From Corynebacterium urogenitale (GTDB lineage: Bacteria > Actinomycetota > Actinomycetes > Mycobacteriales > Mycobacteriaceae): a stretch of DNA of 64,000 nt. The notes beneath the pieces are model-generated. The model saw only the letters and a program-made list of their open reading frames with translations. It searched no databases and was not told the DNA's origin. The number at the start of each line of letters is the position of its first letter. Within the stretch, counting starts at the first letter, position 1. Location of the stretch: contig NZ_CP045032.1 in assembly GCF_009026825.1 (NCBI RefSeq), forward strand, positions 1,612,001 to 1,676,000, written 5' to 3'. Both the position numbers and the translations under genes were made by a program. This document shows positions 52,234 through 59,721 of the stretch, in pieces.

Positions 52234-53178
52234 CTAGTCGTTTTGCATGTAGCTCAGAAGACGCAGAATCTCGGTGTACAGCCAGACCAGGGTGATCGCC
52301 AAACCCATTGCCACGCCCCAAGCCATCTTGGAAGGAGCACCCGCGCGGACCAAGCGATCAGCCTCGTCGAAATCCAGCAGGAAGCTAAACGCGGCCAAGC
52401 CAATGCAAGCAATGGAGAAGATCCAAGCAATCGGAGAACCGTCACGCAACGGACCCGCACCCGAGCTGAACAGGCCAATGAGCAGGGAACCCAAGGACAT
52501 CACGAGGACACCGATCATCGCACCCACCATGAAACGGGTGAACTTCGGAGTCACGCGAATGGCGCCAGTCTTGTACACGAAGAGCATGCCGGCGAACACG
52601 CCGATCGTGCCCAGAATTGCCTGGCCAATCATCGTGCCGGCGTTAGCACCACCGATCGTCATGCCGGCAACGACGAAGGTGAAACCACCCACGAACAGGC
52701 CCTCAAACGCGGCATACGTCATGGTCACCGCTGGAGAACCATACTTGCCACCGAAAGAAGCGACCAAGACAGTGATCAAGCCACCGATCATGCCCACAAA
52801 GGTCAAGATCATAGCCAGGCCAGGGTTGGAAGCTCCGATGAAGAAATTCACCGCAGCCAGAGCCACAATAATCGCCAGCGTAATGCCCGTCTTTGCTACG
52901 ACATCGTCGATAGTCATCGGACGATCCGCAGCACCAGCGCGGCCATAATTCGCAGCATCCTTAGCCGCGTTCTGGCTGCCATACTGATGAGCAGCGGTAG
53001 CCAAGCCGCCGCGCGCGGAAGCCATATCATTCACAGAACCATAAGGATTCTGCTGACCGTGACCACCCTGCGCATAAGGATTGTCGAACTGCTGGCCGCC
53101 CTGAGAACCCTGGGAGAACGGGTGCTGCCCCTCGTTCTTGGCCAGCGAGCCCATAAACGGGTTAGAAGATCTTTGCAC
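52234..53178 (-). CDS. Bax inhibitor-1/YccA family membrane protein
   Basis: 314 residues. The first about 85 are hydrophilic, Gly/Gln/Asn-rich (SQGSQGGQQFDNPYAQGGHG), then MTIDDVVAKTGITLAIIVAL begins seven helices with the Bax1-I layout (NPGLAMILTFVGMIGGLITV, TYAAFEGLFVGGFTF, AFSFLLDFDEADRLV). The acidic pair in the D-F-D-E-A-D loop is the proposed pH/Ca2+ sensor region of bacterial BI-1 homologues such as BsYetJ. Physiological role in actinobacteria is unknown. Single gene with a divergent start opposite gabD2. Confidence 0.92.
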   Translation of the reverse strand: MQRSSNPFMGSLAKNEGQHPFSQGSQGGQQFDNPYAQGGHGQQNPYGSVNDMASARGGLATAAHQYGSQNAAKDAANYGRAGAADRPMTIDDVVAKTGITLAIIVALAAVNFFIGASNPGLAMILTFVGMIGGLITVLVASFGGKYGSPAVTMTYAAFEGLFVGGFTFVVAGMTIGGANAGTMIGQAILGTIGVFAGMLFVYKTGAIRVTPKFTRFMVGAMIGVLVMSLGSLLIGLFSSGAGPLRDGSPIAWIFSIACIGLAAFSFLLDFDEADRLVRAGAPSKMAWGVAMGLAITLVWLYTEILRLLSYMQND

Positions 53179-53443
53179 TATTTACTCACTCCATAGATCG
53201 TGCTCAGTGTGATCGTTCACAGTCTCTGAGTGATCGTTCTCAGTCTCTGATCACGAGAAGTTCACATACGAAAGCTATTGTTCCAAAAGCTTCCGCACCT
53301 TTCATCCCCTTAACGTACCGCGTGTACAAAAAGTTCCCAGACATACAAAGAACGCTGAGAAAAGCGGCAGCGTGGCGTCGAACAGGAAGGGAAACTCGGA
53401 AACACAGCACCGCGCAACCATAAATTCAGTAGTATCGCGAAAC

Positions 53444-55033
53444 ATGACACCACAGCGACTCGAACTGGGACCCCTACCCGAAGATTTTGCGGCCGAGCTG
53501 CGCGGACTATCCGCGAACGCCCGCCTCGACCAGCTAGATGCTAACAGCGGCGACAACCTTCACATCGAAGCACCATGGACCGGCGAAACCATCGGATGGG
53601 TCGGCGCCGGCAACGAAGAGACTGTCAACGAAGCATTCCGACGCGCCCGCCGCGCGCAACAATCCTGGCAGCACGTGCCATTCGCCGAGCGCCGTCAGAT
53701 CTTTAGCCGCTTCCACGACGCCGTCCTCGCCAACCGCGAACTACTTGCAGACATGGTGCAGCTGGAGACCGGCAAATCCCGTAACGGCGCCTTCGACGAG
53801 GTGCTCGATGTCGCCAACAACACGCGCTTCTACACCAACCGGGTCGAAAAGCTGATGAGCCCCAAGAAGCGGCGCAGCGCCGTGCCAGTGCTGGCCAACT
53901 CCCGCGAACACCGCCAGCCGCTGGGCGTTACCGGACAGATCGCGCCATGGAACTACCCGCTGACGCTCGGTATCTCCGACGCGATTCCATCCCTGCTCGC
54001 GGGTAACGGAGTGGTCGCCAAGCCAGACTCCTCCACCCCGTTTACCTCGCTCCTGGTCTTCAAGTTGCTCTACGAGGCCGGCCTGCCGCGCGACCTCGTC
54101 CAACTGGTCACCGGATCCGGGCGCGTGGTCGGCACCGCCATCGCCGAGCAGTGCGACTACCTGATGTTCACCGGCTCCACCAAGACCGGCAAGCTGCTGG
54201 GGCAAACAATGGGTGGCCGCCTCGTCGGCTTCTCCGCTGAGCTTGGCGGCAAGAACCCGATGATCGTCGCCAACGACTGCGACATGGACAAAACGGTACG
54301 CGGTGCCGTGGACGCCTGCTTCTCCAACTCCGGACAGCTATGCGTGTCCATCGAACGCATCTACGTGGAACAGGGCGTAGCAGAGGAATTCAGCCGGCGC
54401 TTCTCCGAGCGCACGAAGGCAATGTCGCTCGGCGCAGGCTTCGACTACGAAACCGAGATGGGCTCGCTGGCCAGCGCTGATCAGCTGAAGACCGTCGACG
54501 AGTTCGTGGAGGATGCGCGCGAAAAGGGCGCAAAGATTCTGGCGGGTGGCAAGGCACGCCCTGACCTGGGCCCATACTTCTACGAGCCGACCGTGCTCGC
54601 AGATGTGCCGGAGGATGCGCGCCTAGTGCGCGAGGAAGTCTTCGGCCCGGTGGTCTACATCCAGCCGGTCGCTGACCTGCAAGAAGCTGTCCGCTTGGCG
54701 AATGACACGCAGTACGGTCTGAACTCTTGTGTGTGGGCGAAGCCGGAGACCGCGTGGAACGTTGGGCCACAGATCCAAGCTGGTTCCGTGGCGCTCAATG
54801 ACGGTTACGTGGCGCCATGGTCCGCCATCGAAAACTCCTCCGGCGGCATGAAGGAGTCCGGCATGGCAGCCCGCCACGGTGACGCTGGCCTGCTGAAGTA
54901 CACCGCCGGCCAGAACGTCACCGAGCAGCGTTTGATGTCAATGCGCGGCCCGGAGTCGCTGAAGCGCAAGCACTACGCTGCGATTATGTCGACCGCGCTG
55001 AAGCTGGGTAAGAAGCTGAAGATGCTGCCGTAG
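53444..55033 (+). CDS. gabD2: Succinate-semialdehyde dehydrogenase (aldehyde dehydrogenase family)
   Basis: 529 residues from the ATG at 53444; the open frame upstream lacks a ribosome site. Aldehyde dehydrogenase motifs are present: QIAPWNYPLTLGISDAIPSL, FTGSTKTGKLLG, ELGGKNPMIVANDC with the general-base Glu, and FSNSGQLCVSIERIYV with the catalytic Cys. The overall pattern and length follow the actinobacterial succinic semialdehyde dehydrogenase GabD2, which feeds succinate from the GABA shunt or the alpha-ketoglutarate bypass into the citric acid cycle. NADP preference and substrate are by family resemblance. Confidence 0.85.
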   Translation: MTPQRLELGPLPEDFAAELRGLSANARLDQLDANSGDNLHIEAPWTGETIGWVGAGNEETVNEAFRRARRAQQSWQHVPFAERRQIFSRFHDAVLANRELLADMVQLETGKSRNGAFDEVLDVANNTRFYTNRVEKLMSPKKRRSAVPVLANSREHRQPLGVTGQIAPWNYPLTLGISDAIPSLLAGNGVVAKPDSSTPFTSLLVFKLLYEAGLPRDLVQLVTGSGRVVGTAIAEQCDYLMFTGSTKTGKLLGQTMGGRLVGFSAELGGKNPMIVANDCDMDKTVRGAVDACFSNSGQLCVSIERIYVEQGVAEEFSRRFSERTKAMSLGAGFDYETEMGSLASADQLKTVDEFVEDAREKGAKILAGGKARPDLGPYFYEPTVLADVPEDARLVREEVFGPVVYIQPVADLQEAVRLANDTQYGLNSCVWAKPETAWNVGPQIQAGSVALNDGYVAPWSAIENSSGGMKESGMAARHGDAGLLKYTAGQNVTEQRLMSMRGPESLKRKHYAAIMSTALKLGKKLKMLP

Positions 55034-55173
55034 CGGCTTAGCTCTGACATCGCGCGGTGACGCCGCGGTGCCGCGTGGTGCGAGGTGCAGTGACGCTGCG
55101 CCGATGCCGATGCCTCGTGATGCGAGGTGCGTGGCGCGTGGAGAGGTTGTGCGGCCTCATTAAGCTGGGCTGC

Positions 55174-56301
55174 ATGACCTCTTCATTTTCGTCTTCTTTA
55201 CCGTCCGACGCCAGCATTTCCCGCGCGCACTGGGATAGCGATGCCGGTCGGTATGTTGCTGAACACGAGGACTACTTGGGGGATTTCTACTGGTGTCCGG
55301 AGCGTTGGACGGAGACTGAACTTGGGCTTTTGACGGGTAGTGTGGGCGAATCTGGCGTCGCGGGTGGCGCTGAACATGCTGGCGGCGCCGGTGGCGCTGG
55401 ACATGCTGGCGGCGCCGGTGGCGCTGGACATGCTGGCGGCGCCGGTGGCGCTGGACATGCTGAGATCACTAGTGCTGACTGTTATGACAGTGAGGCAGGC
55501 AAGTCGACGATCTCTCGCAAAGGCACTAGCTCTCTCGTCGGCAAGAGAGTCCTGGAGATCGGTGCGGGGACGGCGCCGTGTTCACGATGGGTCGCGGAGC
55601 AGGGGGCTTTTGTGGTGGCGCAGGACATCTCGGGCGAGATGCTGCGCCGTGCCAGAACTGAACTGAGGACTGCGGCTACTGATGACGATGGGTGCCAAGC
55701 CACGGTCGTTGATGCGGCTGGCACTGGCACTGGCACTGGCACTGGCACTGGCACTGGCACTGGCACTGGCACTGGCACTGGCACTGGCACTGGCACTGGC
55801 GGAGTATTACAACTGGTTCAGTCAGATGCAATGCACCTGCCCTTCGCGGACAACACCTTTGACGTGGTGTTTTCAAGCTTCGGCGCGTTCCCTTTCATCG
55901 GCGATTTGCCCGGCGCGCTGGCTGAGGCGAAGCGGGTTCTGAAGCCCGGCGGGCGCTGCGTGATTGCTTCCAACCACCCGATGGCGTGGTGCTTCCTGGA
56001 CGATCCCGGTGCCCATGGACTGGTCGCCCAGGTGCCATATTTCGAGAAGGTCTACGAGGAGTTTGGCGAGGATAACCCCACCCCGCCCAGCGATGACCCG
56101 GTTATCAACGCAGCAGCTAGGACGTACGCCGAGTACCACCACACTGTTGGAGATTGGGTTCGCGCCCACGCTCAGGCAAAGCTCCAGCTAGTAGATGTGA
56201 TCGAGCCGGAATGGAAACCTGGAACTCCCACGTGGGGCCAATGGTCAGAGCTGCGTGGCCAAATCTTCCCCGGCACAGCTATCTTCGTCAGCCAGGGGTA
56301 A
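55174..56301 (+). CDS. Class I SAM-dependent methyltransferase carrying two in-frame repeat insertions
   Basis: 375 residues from the ATG at 55174. RAHWDSDAGRYVAEHEDYLG, motif I VLEIGAGTAPCSRWVAEQGA, VAQDISGEML with the acidic loop, DAMHLPFADNTFDVVFSSFG and EAKRVLKPGGRCVIASNHP define a Rossmann methyltransferase of the UbiE/MenG-like type. Two repeats interrupt it: three copies of G-G-A-G-G-A-G-H-A before motif I (about residues 70-96) and a run of thirteen Gly-Thr dipeptides (about residues 183-208) between the acidic loop and the next strand. Both keep the frame. Substrate unknown. The long C-terminal half has W-rich segments (EPEWKPGTPTWGQWSELRG). Confidence 0.85.
   Translation: MTSSFSSSLPSDASISRAHWDSDAGRYVAEHEDYLGDFYWCPERWTETELGLLTGSVGESGVAGGAEHAGGAGGAGHAGGAGGAGHAGGAGGAGHAEITSADCYDSEAGKSTISRKGTSSLVGKRVLEIGAGTAPCSRWVAEQGAFVVAQDISGEMLRRARTELRTAATDDDGCQATVVDAAGTGTGTGTGTGTGTGTGTGTGTGTGTGGVLQLVQSDAMHLPFADNTFDVVFSSFGAFPFIGDLPGALAEAKRVLKPGGRCVIASNHPMAWCFLDDPGAHGLVAQVPYFEKVYEEFGEDNPTPPSDDPVINAAARTYAEYHHTVGDWVRAHAQAKLQLVDVIEPEWKPGTPTWGQWSELRGQIFPGTAIFVSQG
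55381..55461. repeat. 27-bp minisatellite in the methyltransferase gene
   Basis: Three identical units of 27 bp, each GGCGGCGCCGGTGGCGCTGG plus ACATGCT, with a degenerate partial copy just before (55363-55380). Confidence 0.97.
55720..55800. repeat. Hexanucleotide microsatellite (GGCACT)13 in the methyltransferase gene
   Basis: Thirteen perfect copies of GGCACT run from 55720 to 55797, plus GGC, and encode a Gly-Thr run. Confidence 0.98.
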
Positions 56302-56364
56302 GCACCGCGGAGCTCTTCTAAATCCAGTGACTTCGGGGTTACTGCGGCGGTTTACTGCGGCAGT

Positions 56365-56404
56365 GTCCAAGAAGTCCTCCAAACGTTCGGCGGATTTTTT
56401 GGAG
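56365..56404. repeat. 40-bp palindromic element, copy A
   Basis: Left half GTCCAAGAAGTCCTCCAAAC is complementary in reverse to GTTCGGCGGATTTTTTGGAG over most positions (17 of 20 counting G-U pairs), with the centre at 56384/56385. It closely resembles copy B at 62199-62238. A related right half (GGTTTGGGGTTCTTTTTGGA) lies at 56464-56483. Confidence 0.75.
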
Positions 56405-56515
56405 CTTCACCCTTTTCGCTGGTCAGAGTCCCCACTATTTCCTGTATCAACACTTCACCTAAAGGTTTGGGGTTCTTTTTGGACAGCCTCGCTTACAGTG
56501 CGCACAATTCCCATC

Positions 56516-56580
56516 ACAGCGAAGCTACTGCTTAACAGCGAAGCTACTGCTTAACAGCGAAGCTACTGCTTAACAGCGAG
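56516..56580. repeat. 19-bp tandem repeat
   Basis: ACAGCGAAGCTACTGCTTA occurs three times head to tail (56516, 56535, 56554) with a partial fourth unit. Confidence 0.97.
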
Positions 56581-56661
56581 GCTTTCGCTGGATAGGCGTC
56601 CTGTTGGAATTCTGCGCCACAAGGAAAGACCATCCCAACAAGCCAAAACCTTGACGCGCTT

Positions 56662-57456
56662 TTACTTACCGTTCGCTGGACGGATAACCAGCTCCTCAAT
56701 CACGGAATCGTCACCCAAGTCCACTGCCAGCCGCACCGCCTGCGCAATAGACTCCGGCTTGATGAACTGGCTCGGATCGTACTCATTGCCACGAGCAGCC
56801 TGAATCTGCCGCTGCATGTCGGAGTCCGCCTTACCTGGGTGAATTGATGTGACGCGGATCTTGCCGCGCTGCTCCTCACGCAGAGCATCGGTGTAAGCAC
56901 GAAGCGCATGCTTGGTGCAGGCATATGGCCCGTATCCCACACCCGAGTGATTGCCGGCACCGGAGTTAATGGCCACCAGCGTGCCACCGGTTTTTTGCAG
57001 GGCTGGAAGCAGCAACCTTGTCAGCTCGGCCACGGCGAAAAAGTTCACATCAAAGGCTTTTTGCCATTCCGGTGCGCTCGTCTCAGTGGTCGCCTTGTGT
57101 GCCACCACTCCCGCTCCATGTACGATCACGTCCAAAGACTCGACGCCAACGCGCGCCACCTCCTGCTGAATCTTCTTCAGATCAGTCAGATCGGCAACGA
57201 ATGGCTCGGCGCTGGGTAGTTCTTTCGCTACTTCTACAGCAGTTTCGCTGGAGCCACCGACAATAATGTGGTGGTCTTTCGATAGTTCTTCAGCGATAGC
57301 TCGACCAAGTCCGCGGGTCGCACCTGTGATGAAGGCGGTTTTTGCAGGGCGCGAGCTAGCAGTAGTAGCACTTTGAGTGCTGGACAGCTCCGTGGCATTA
57401 TTCCTGGAAGCGTGATCGATGGATGCTTGGGCTTCATTTGGGTTAATGGTAGTCAT
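56662..57456 (-). CDS. Short-chain dehydrogenase/reductase
   Basis: 264 residues from the ATG at 57456. After about 35 disordered residues comes the Rossmann motif TGATRGLG, then VHGAGVVAH (N-A-G equivalent), the catalytic Ser in VAINSGAGNHSG and Tyr-x-x-x-Lys in YACTKHALRAYT. TSIHPGKADSDM is the loop after the active site. It is an NAD(P)-dependent oxidoreductase of the classical SDR type; substrate unknown. It is followed, 108 bp upstream on the same strand, by the nnr gene, whose message might include it. Confidence 0.9.
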   Translation of the reverse strand: MTTINPNEAQASIDHASRNNATELSSTQSATTASSRPAKTAFITGATRGLGRAIAEELSKDHHIIVGGSSETAVEVAKELPSAEPFVADLTDLKKIQQEVARVGVESLDVIVHGAGVVAHKATTETSAPEWQKAFDVNFFAVAELTRLLLPALQKTGGTLVAINSGAGNHSGVGYGPYACTKHALRAYTDALREEQRGKIRVTSIHPGKADSDMQRQIQAARGNEYDPSQFIKPESIAQAVRLAVDLGDDSVIEELVIRPANGK

Positions 57457-57564
57457 GCCCTCTGTTCTACCCGTTTTGGTTCTGCGCCGAGCAGCATTTC
57501 TCGAGCGCTCAGACACTTCCCTGTCCCGAACGCACACTCCCCGCCCCTGACACATTGCGAACTC

Positions 57565-59412
57565 CTAGTCACCGGAGCCAGGACCAACTCGGCAGGGCTC
57601 ACCTTGATTGAGCACAGCAATTGCCTTCGGAATCTTTTCTGCGATCTTCGAGGCACTCGTCGGCGCAAAACCTACTGGAGTTCGCGCCGACTCATACGCC
57701 GCCACAGAGTGAATAAACTGCCCTACCAGCGCTGCTTCGGCAGTCCGGCCACGCTCTGCGAGCAAAGCACCAATGATTCCGGCCAGCACATCACCCGAGC
57801 CCGCAGTCGCAGCCCACGATGAACCAGCATCCACTACGTTCACCCGCACACCATCAGTTATGACGGTGAATCGACCCTTGAGAAGCACAGTGCAGTTCAG
57901 CTCTCGCGCCATAGCCGAAGCAGCCTCAATACGGCCCGCTGCGAGGTCGAAACGCATCGCGTCCTGCTCCTCGTCCGCTGTCGAGCTTTCCCTACCAAAT
58001 TTCGTAGCTCCCTCCCGAACTGCCATGCCTGCCTCTTCAACTGCCATGCACCCCTCGTTAACTGCCATGCACCCCTCTCCAACTGCCAAGCGCTCCTCTC
58101 CAGATTCCGGTTCTCCCCCACTGACCTTCAGAGCCTCCGATAGCCGCGCGAACTCGCCAGCATGTGGTGTCAGAATTGTCAGGCGAGCAACCTCTTTTAC
58201 CCCAGCGGACGCACCGGACGCAGATCTATCGTCAGCATAAACGCCTGCACTTCCCCTATCTCGAAGCTTCCTCAACAGCTCAGGATTCTTCGCCAGCAGA
58301 GTCAACCCGTCCGCATCTATGAGCACGGGCTCCTCGCGGTCCAGGATCAGGCTTAGCTCGTGAGCCGCATCGGCCCCCGTACCCCTACCTGGGCCAAACA
58401 CCCATGCCTGAACCCGGCCACACTCCTCCACCGACGGATGGGCAACGACCTCCGGGTTATTCAGCACAATGGCCAGCGGATCCTCACCAATCCACCGCAC
58501 CATGGAGCTCGTCGCGCGCACTGCCGCTGTCGTGGCCAGAATTCCTGCACCTGGGTACTGCCTCCCGCCAGCGCAGATACCGACTACTCCCCCTGAGTAC
58601 TTATCACTAGAAGCCCCTGGCTCACCCGGCATTTCAAAGGGCAATGCAGAATCACCAGTTGTCGGACCGTACAGGCTCACGCTCAGCCCGCCGTCTCGCT
58701 GCGTCTGCAGATTCTGTTCCAGCAGCGCATCCGCCAGGCACTGCCCATCCAGCAAACGAATGTCACGGCACACCACTCGTCCACAGTCCACAGTCAACCC
58801 GTGTGCACGTCGCAACCCGCCAAAAGTCACGGTCACATCAGCACGCACGTGATTCGCAAACTCCACCTGCGCGCCGACAGGCTCAGGAACCGCGCCCGTG
58901 TCACCCGCCACGCCGCTGGGGATATCCACTGCAAGCACCGGAGCGTCCGACCAATGCAGGAACTCAGCGATCTGCTCACCGACGCCACCACGGCTCCCCA
59001 AACCAAACAACCCGTCAATAACCAGGTCATAGCCCTGAGACGTACCTACGCCCAGATCGCCGTCAAGACTATCCAGGAAGGTGCCACCCGCCTCCTCGAA
59101 GGCTGCACGCGCCGTCGCGTGCGTCTTTTCAGGACCTGCGAACGCGAAGGCACAGACCTGGAAGGAAGAGTCGCAAGAAGACAGGAGGAGATCCCGACCC
59201 GCATACAGCGCATCGCCCCCGTTACCTCCCGGTCCAACCAGCAGCAAAACGCGGGGCGCCCGGGTGAGCTCCACAGGATCGGGCAGCATTGAGCGCGCGA
59301 CATCTGCAACCTCTGAAGCGGCAGACTGCATCAACTCATCGGCCACAGACTGCTGCTCCAATAGCGCGTGCTCCGCTGCGCGAACCTGTTCGACTGAGTA
59401 AAGGAAGCTCAT
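57565..59412 (-). CDS. nnr: Bifunctional NAD(P)H-hydrate epimerase/dehydratase Nnr
   Basis: 615 residues from the ATG at 59412. The N-terminal YjeF_N epimerase domain (about 1-215) shows YSVEQVRAAEHALL, VGPGGNGGDALYAGRDLLL and DIPSGVAGDTGAV; the C-terminal ribokinase-like dehydratase domain shows YPGAGILATTAA, PVLIDADGLTLLAKNPELL, LTPHAGEFARL, TVLLKGRFTVITDG and the phosphate loop TAGSGDVLAGIIGALLA. It repairs hydrated NAD(P)H. Between the LTPHAGEFARL motif and the LKGRF strand a loop is enlarged by about 60 residues holding four copies of a 7-residue unit (G-C-M-A-V-N-E type). Confidence 0.93.
   Translation of the reverse strand: MSFLYSVEQVRAAEHALLEQQSVADELMQSAASEVADVARSMLPDPVELTRAPRVLLLVGPGGNGGDALYAGRDLLLSSCDSSFQVCAFAFAGPEKTHATARAAFEEAGGTFLDSLDGDLGVGTSQGYDLVIDGLFGLGSRGGVGEQIAEFLHWSDAPVLAVDIPSGVAGDTGAVPEPVGAQVEFANHVRADVTVTFGGLRRAHGLTVDCGRVVCRDIRLLDGQCLADALLEQNLQTQRDGGLSVSLYGPTTGDSALPFEMPGEPGASSDKYSGGVVGICAGGRQYPGAGILATTAAVRATSSMVRWIGEDPLAIVLNNPEVVAHPSVEECGRVQAWVFGPGRGTGADAAHELSLILDREEPVLIDADGLTLLAKNPELLRKLRDRGSAGVYADDRSASGASAGVKEVARLTILTPHAGEFARLSEALKVSGGEPESGEERLAVGEGCMAVNEGCMAVEEAGMAVREGATKFGRESSTADEEQDAMRFDLAAGRIEAASAMARELNCTVLLKGRFTVITDGVRVNVVDAGSSWAATAGSGDVLAGIIGALLAERGRTAEAALVGQFIHSVAAYESARTPVGFAPTSASKIAEKIPKAIAVLNQGEPCRVGPGSGD
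58018..58101. repeat. 21-bp minisatellite in nnr
   Basis: Four units of 21 bp beginning AACTGCCATGC (58018, 58039, 58060, 58081; the last AACTGCCAAGC) encode the heptapeptide repeats on the minus strand. Confidence 0.9.
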
Positions 59413-59721
59413 GAAGCCAAGTCTAATGACGCGCGAGACGTCTCTCGCGTCACAAACTATCGCAACGCCAACTTCAGCCATCCCTCACACAGAGACCTCA
59501 CAGGAGTAACTATTACGTTTTGTCCCACCGATTTAGTAACTTGTGAAAGGATGATTCGTGCTCGAATGACGGAAGCCTAGGAAAGCGTAAAATGCGCACT
59601 GACCTGCGCTAATATTAAACTCCTAGGCAATAACGGGCACAACTTTTCTGCACGCCTGGTGGCGTCGAGAAACAGACAGCAAGACCAACACAACCGCAGT
59701 TCAGTGAGGTAATCAGCGCCA

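Larger units (their letters stand above)
56302..56661. other. Repeat-rich intergenic region
   Basis: 360 bp between convergent genes with no open frame I can support. It holds one full 40-bp palindrome (56365), a half-copy (56464-56484) and a 19-bp tandem repeat (56516-56580), listed separately. Confidence 0.7.

Noticed and set aside
55482-55796. A minus-strand frame made of Pro-Val dipeptides
   Set aside because: It is only the complement of the GGCACT microsatellite in the methyltransferase gene.
55720-55800. Phase-variable on/off switch at the hexamer repeat
   Set aside because: Six-base units cannot shift the frame; only length variation of the protein is expected.
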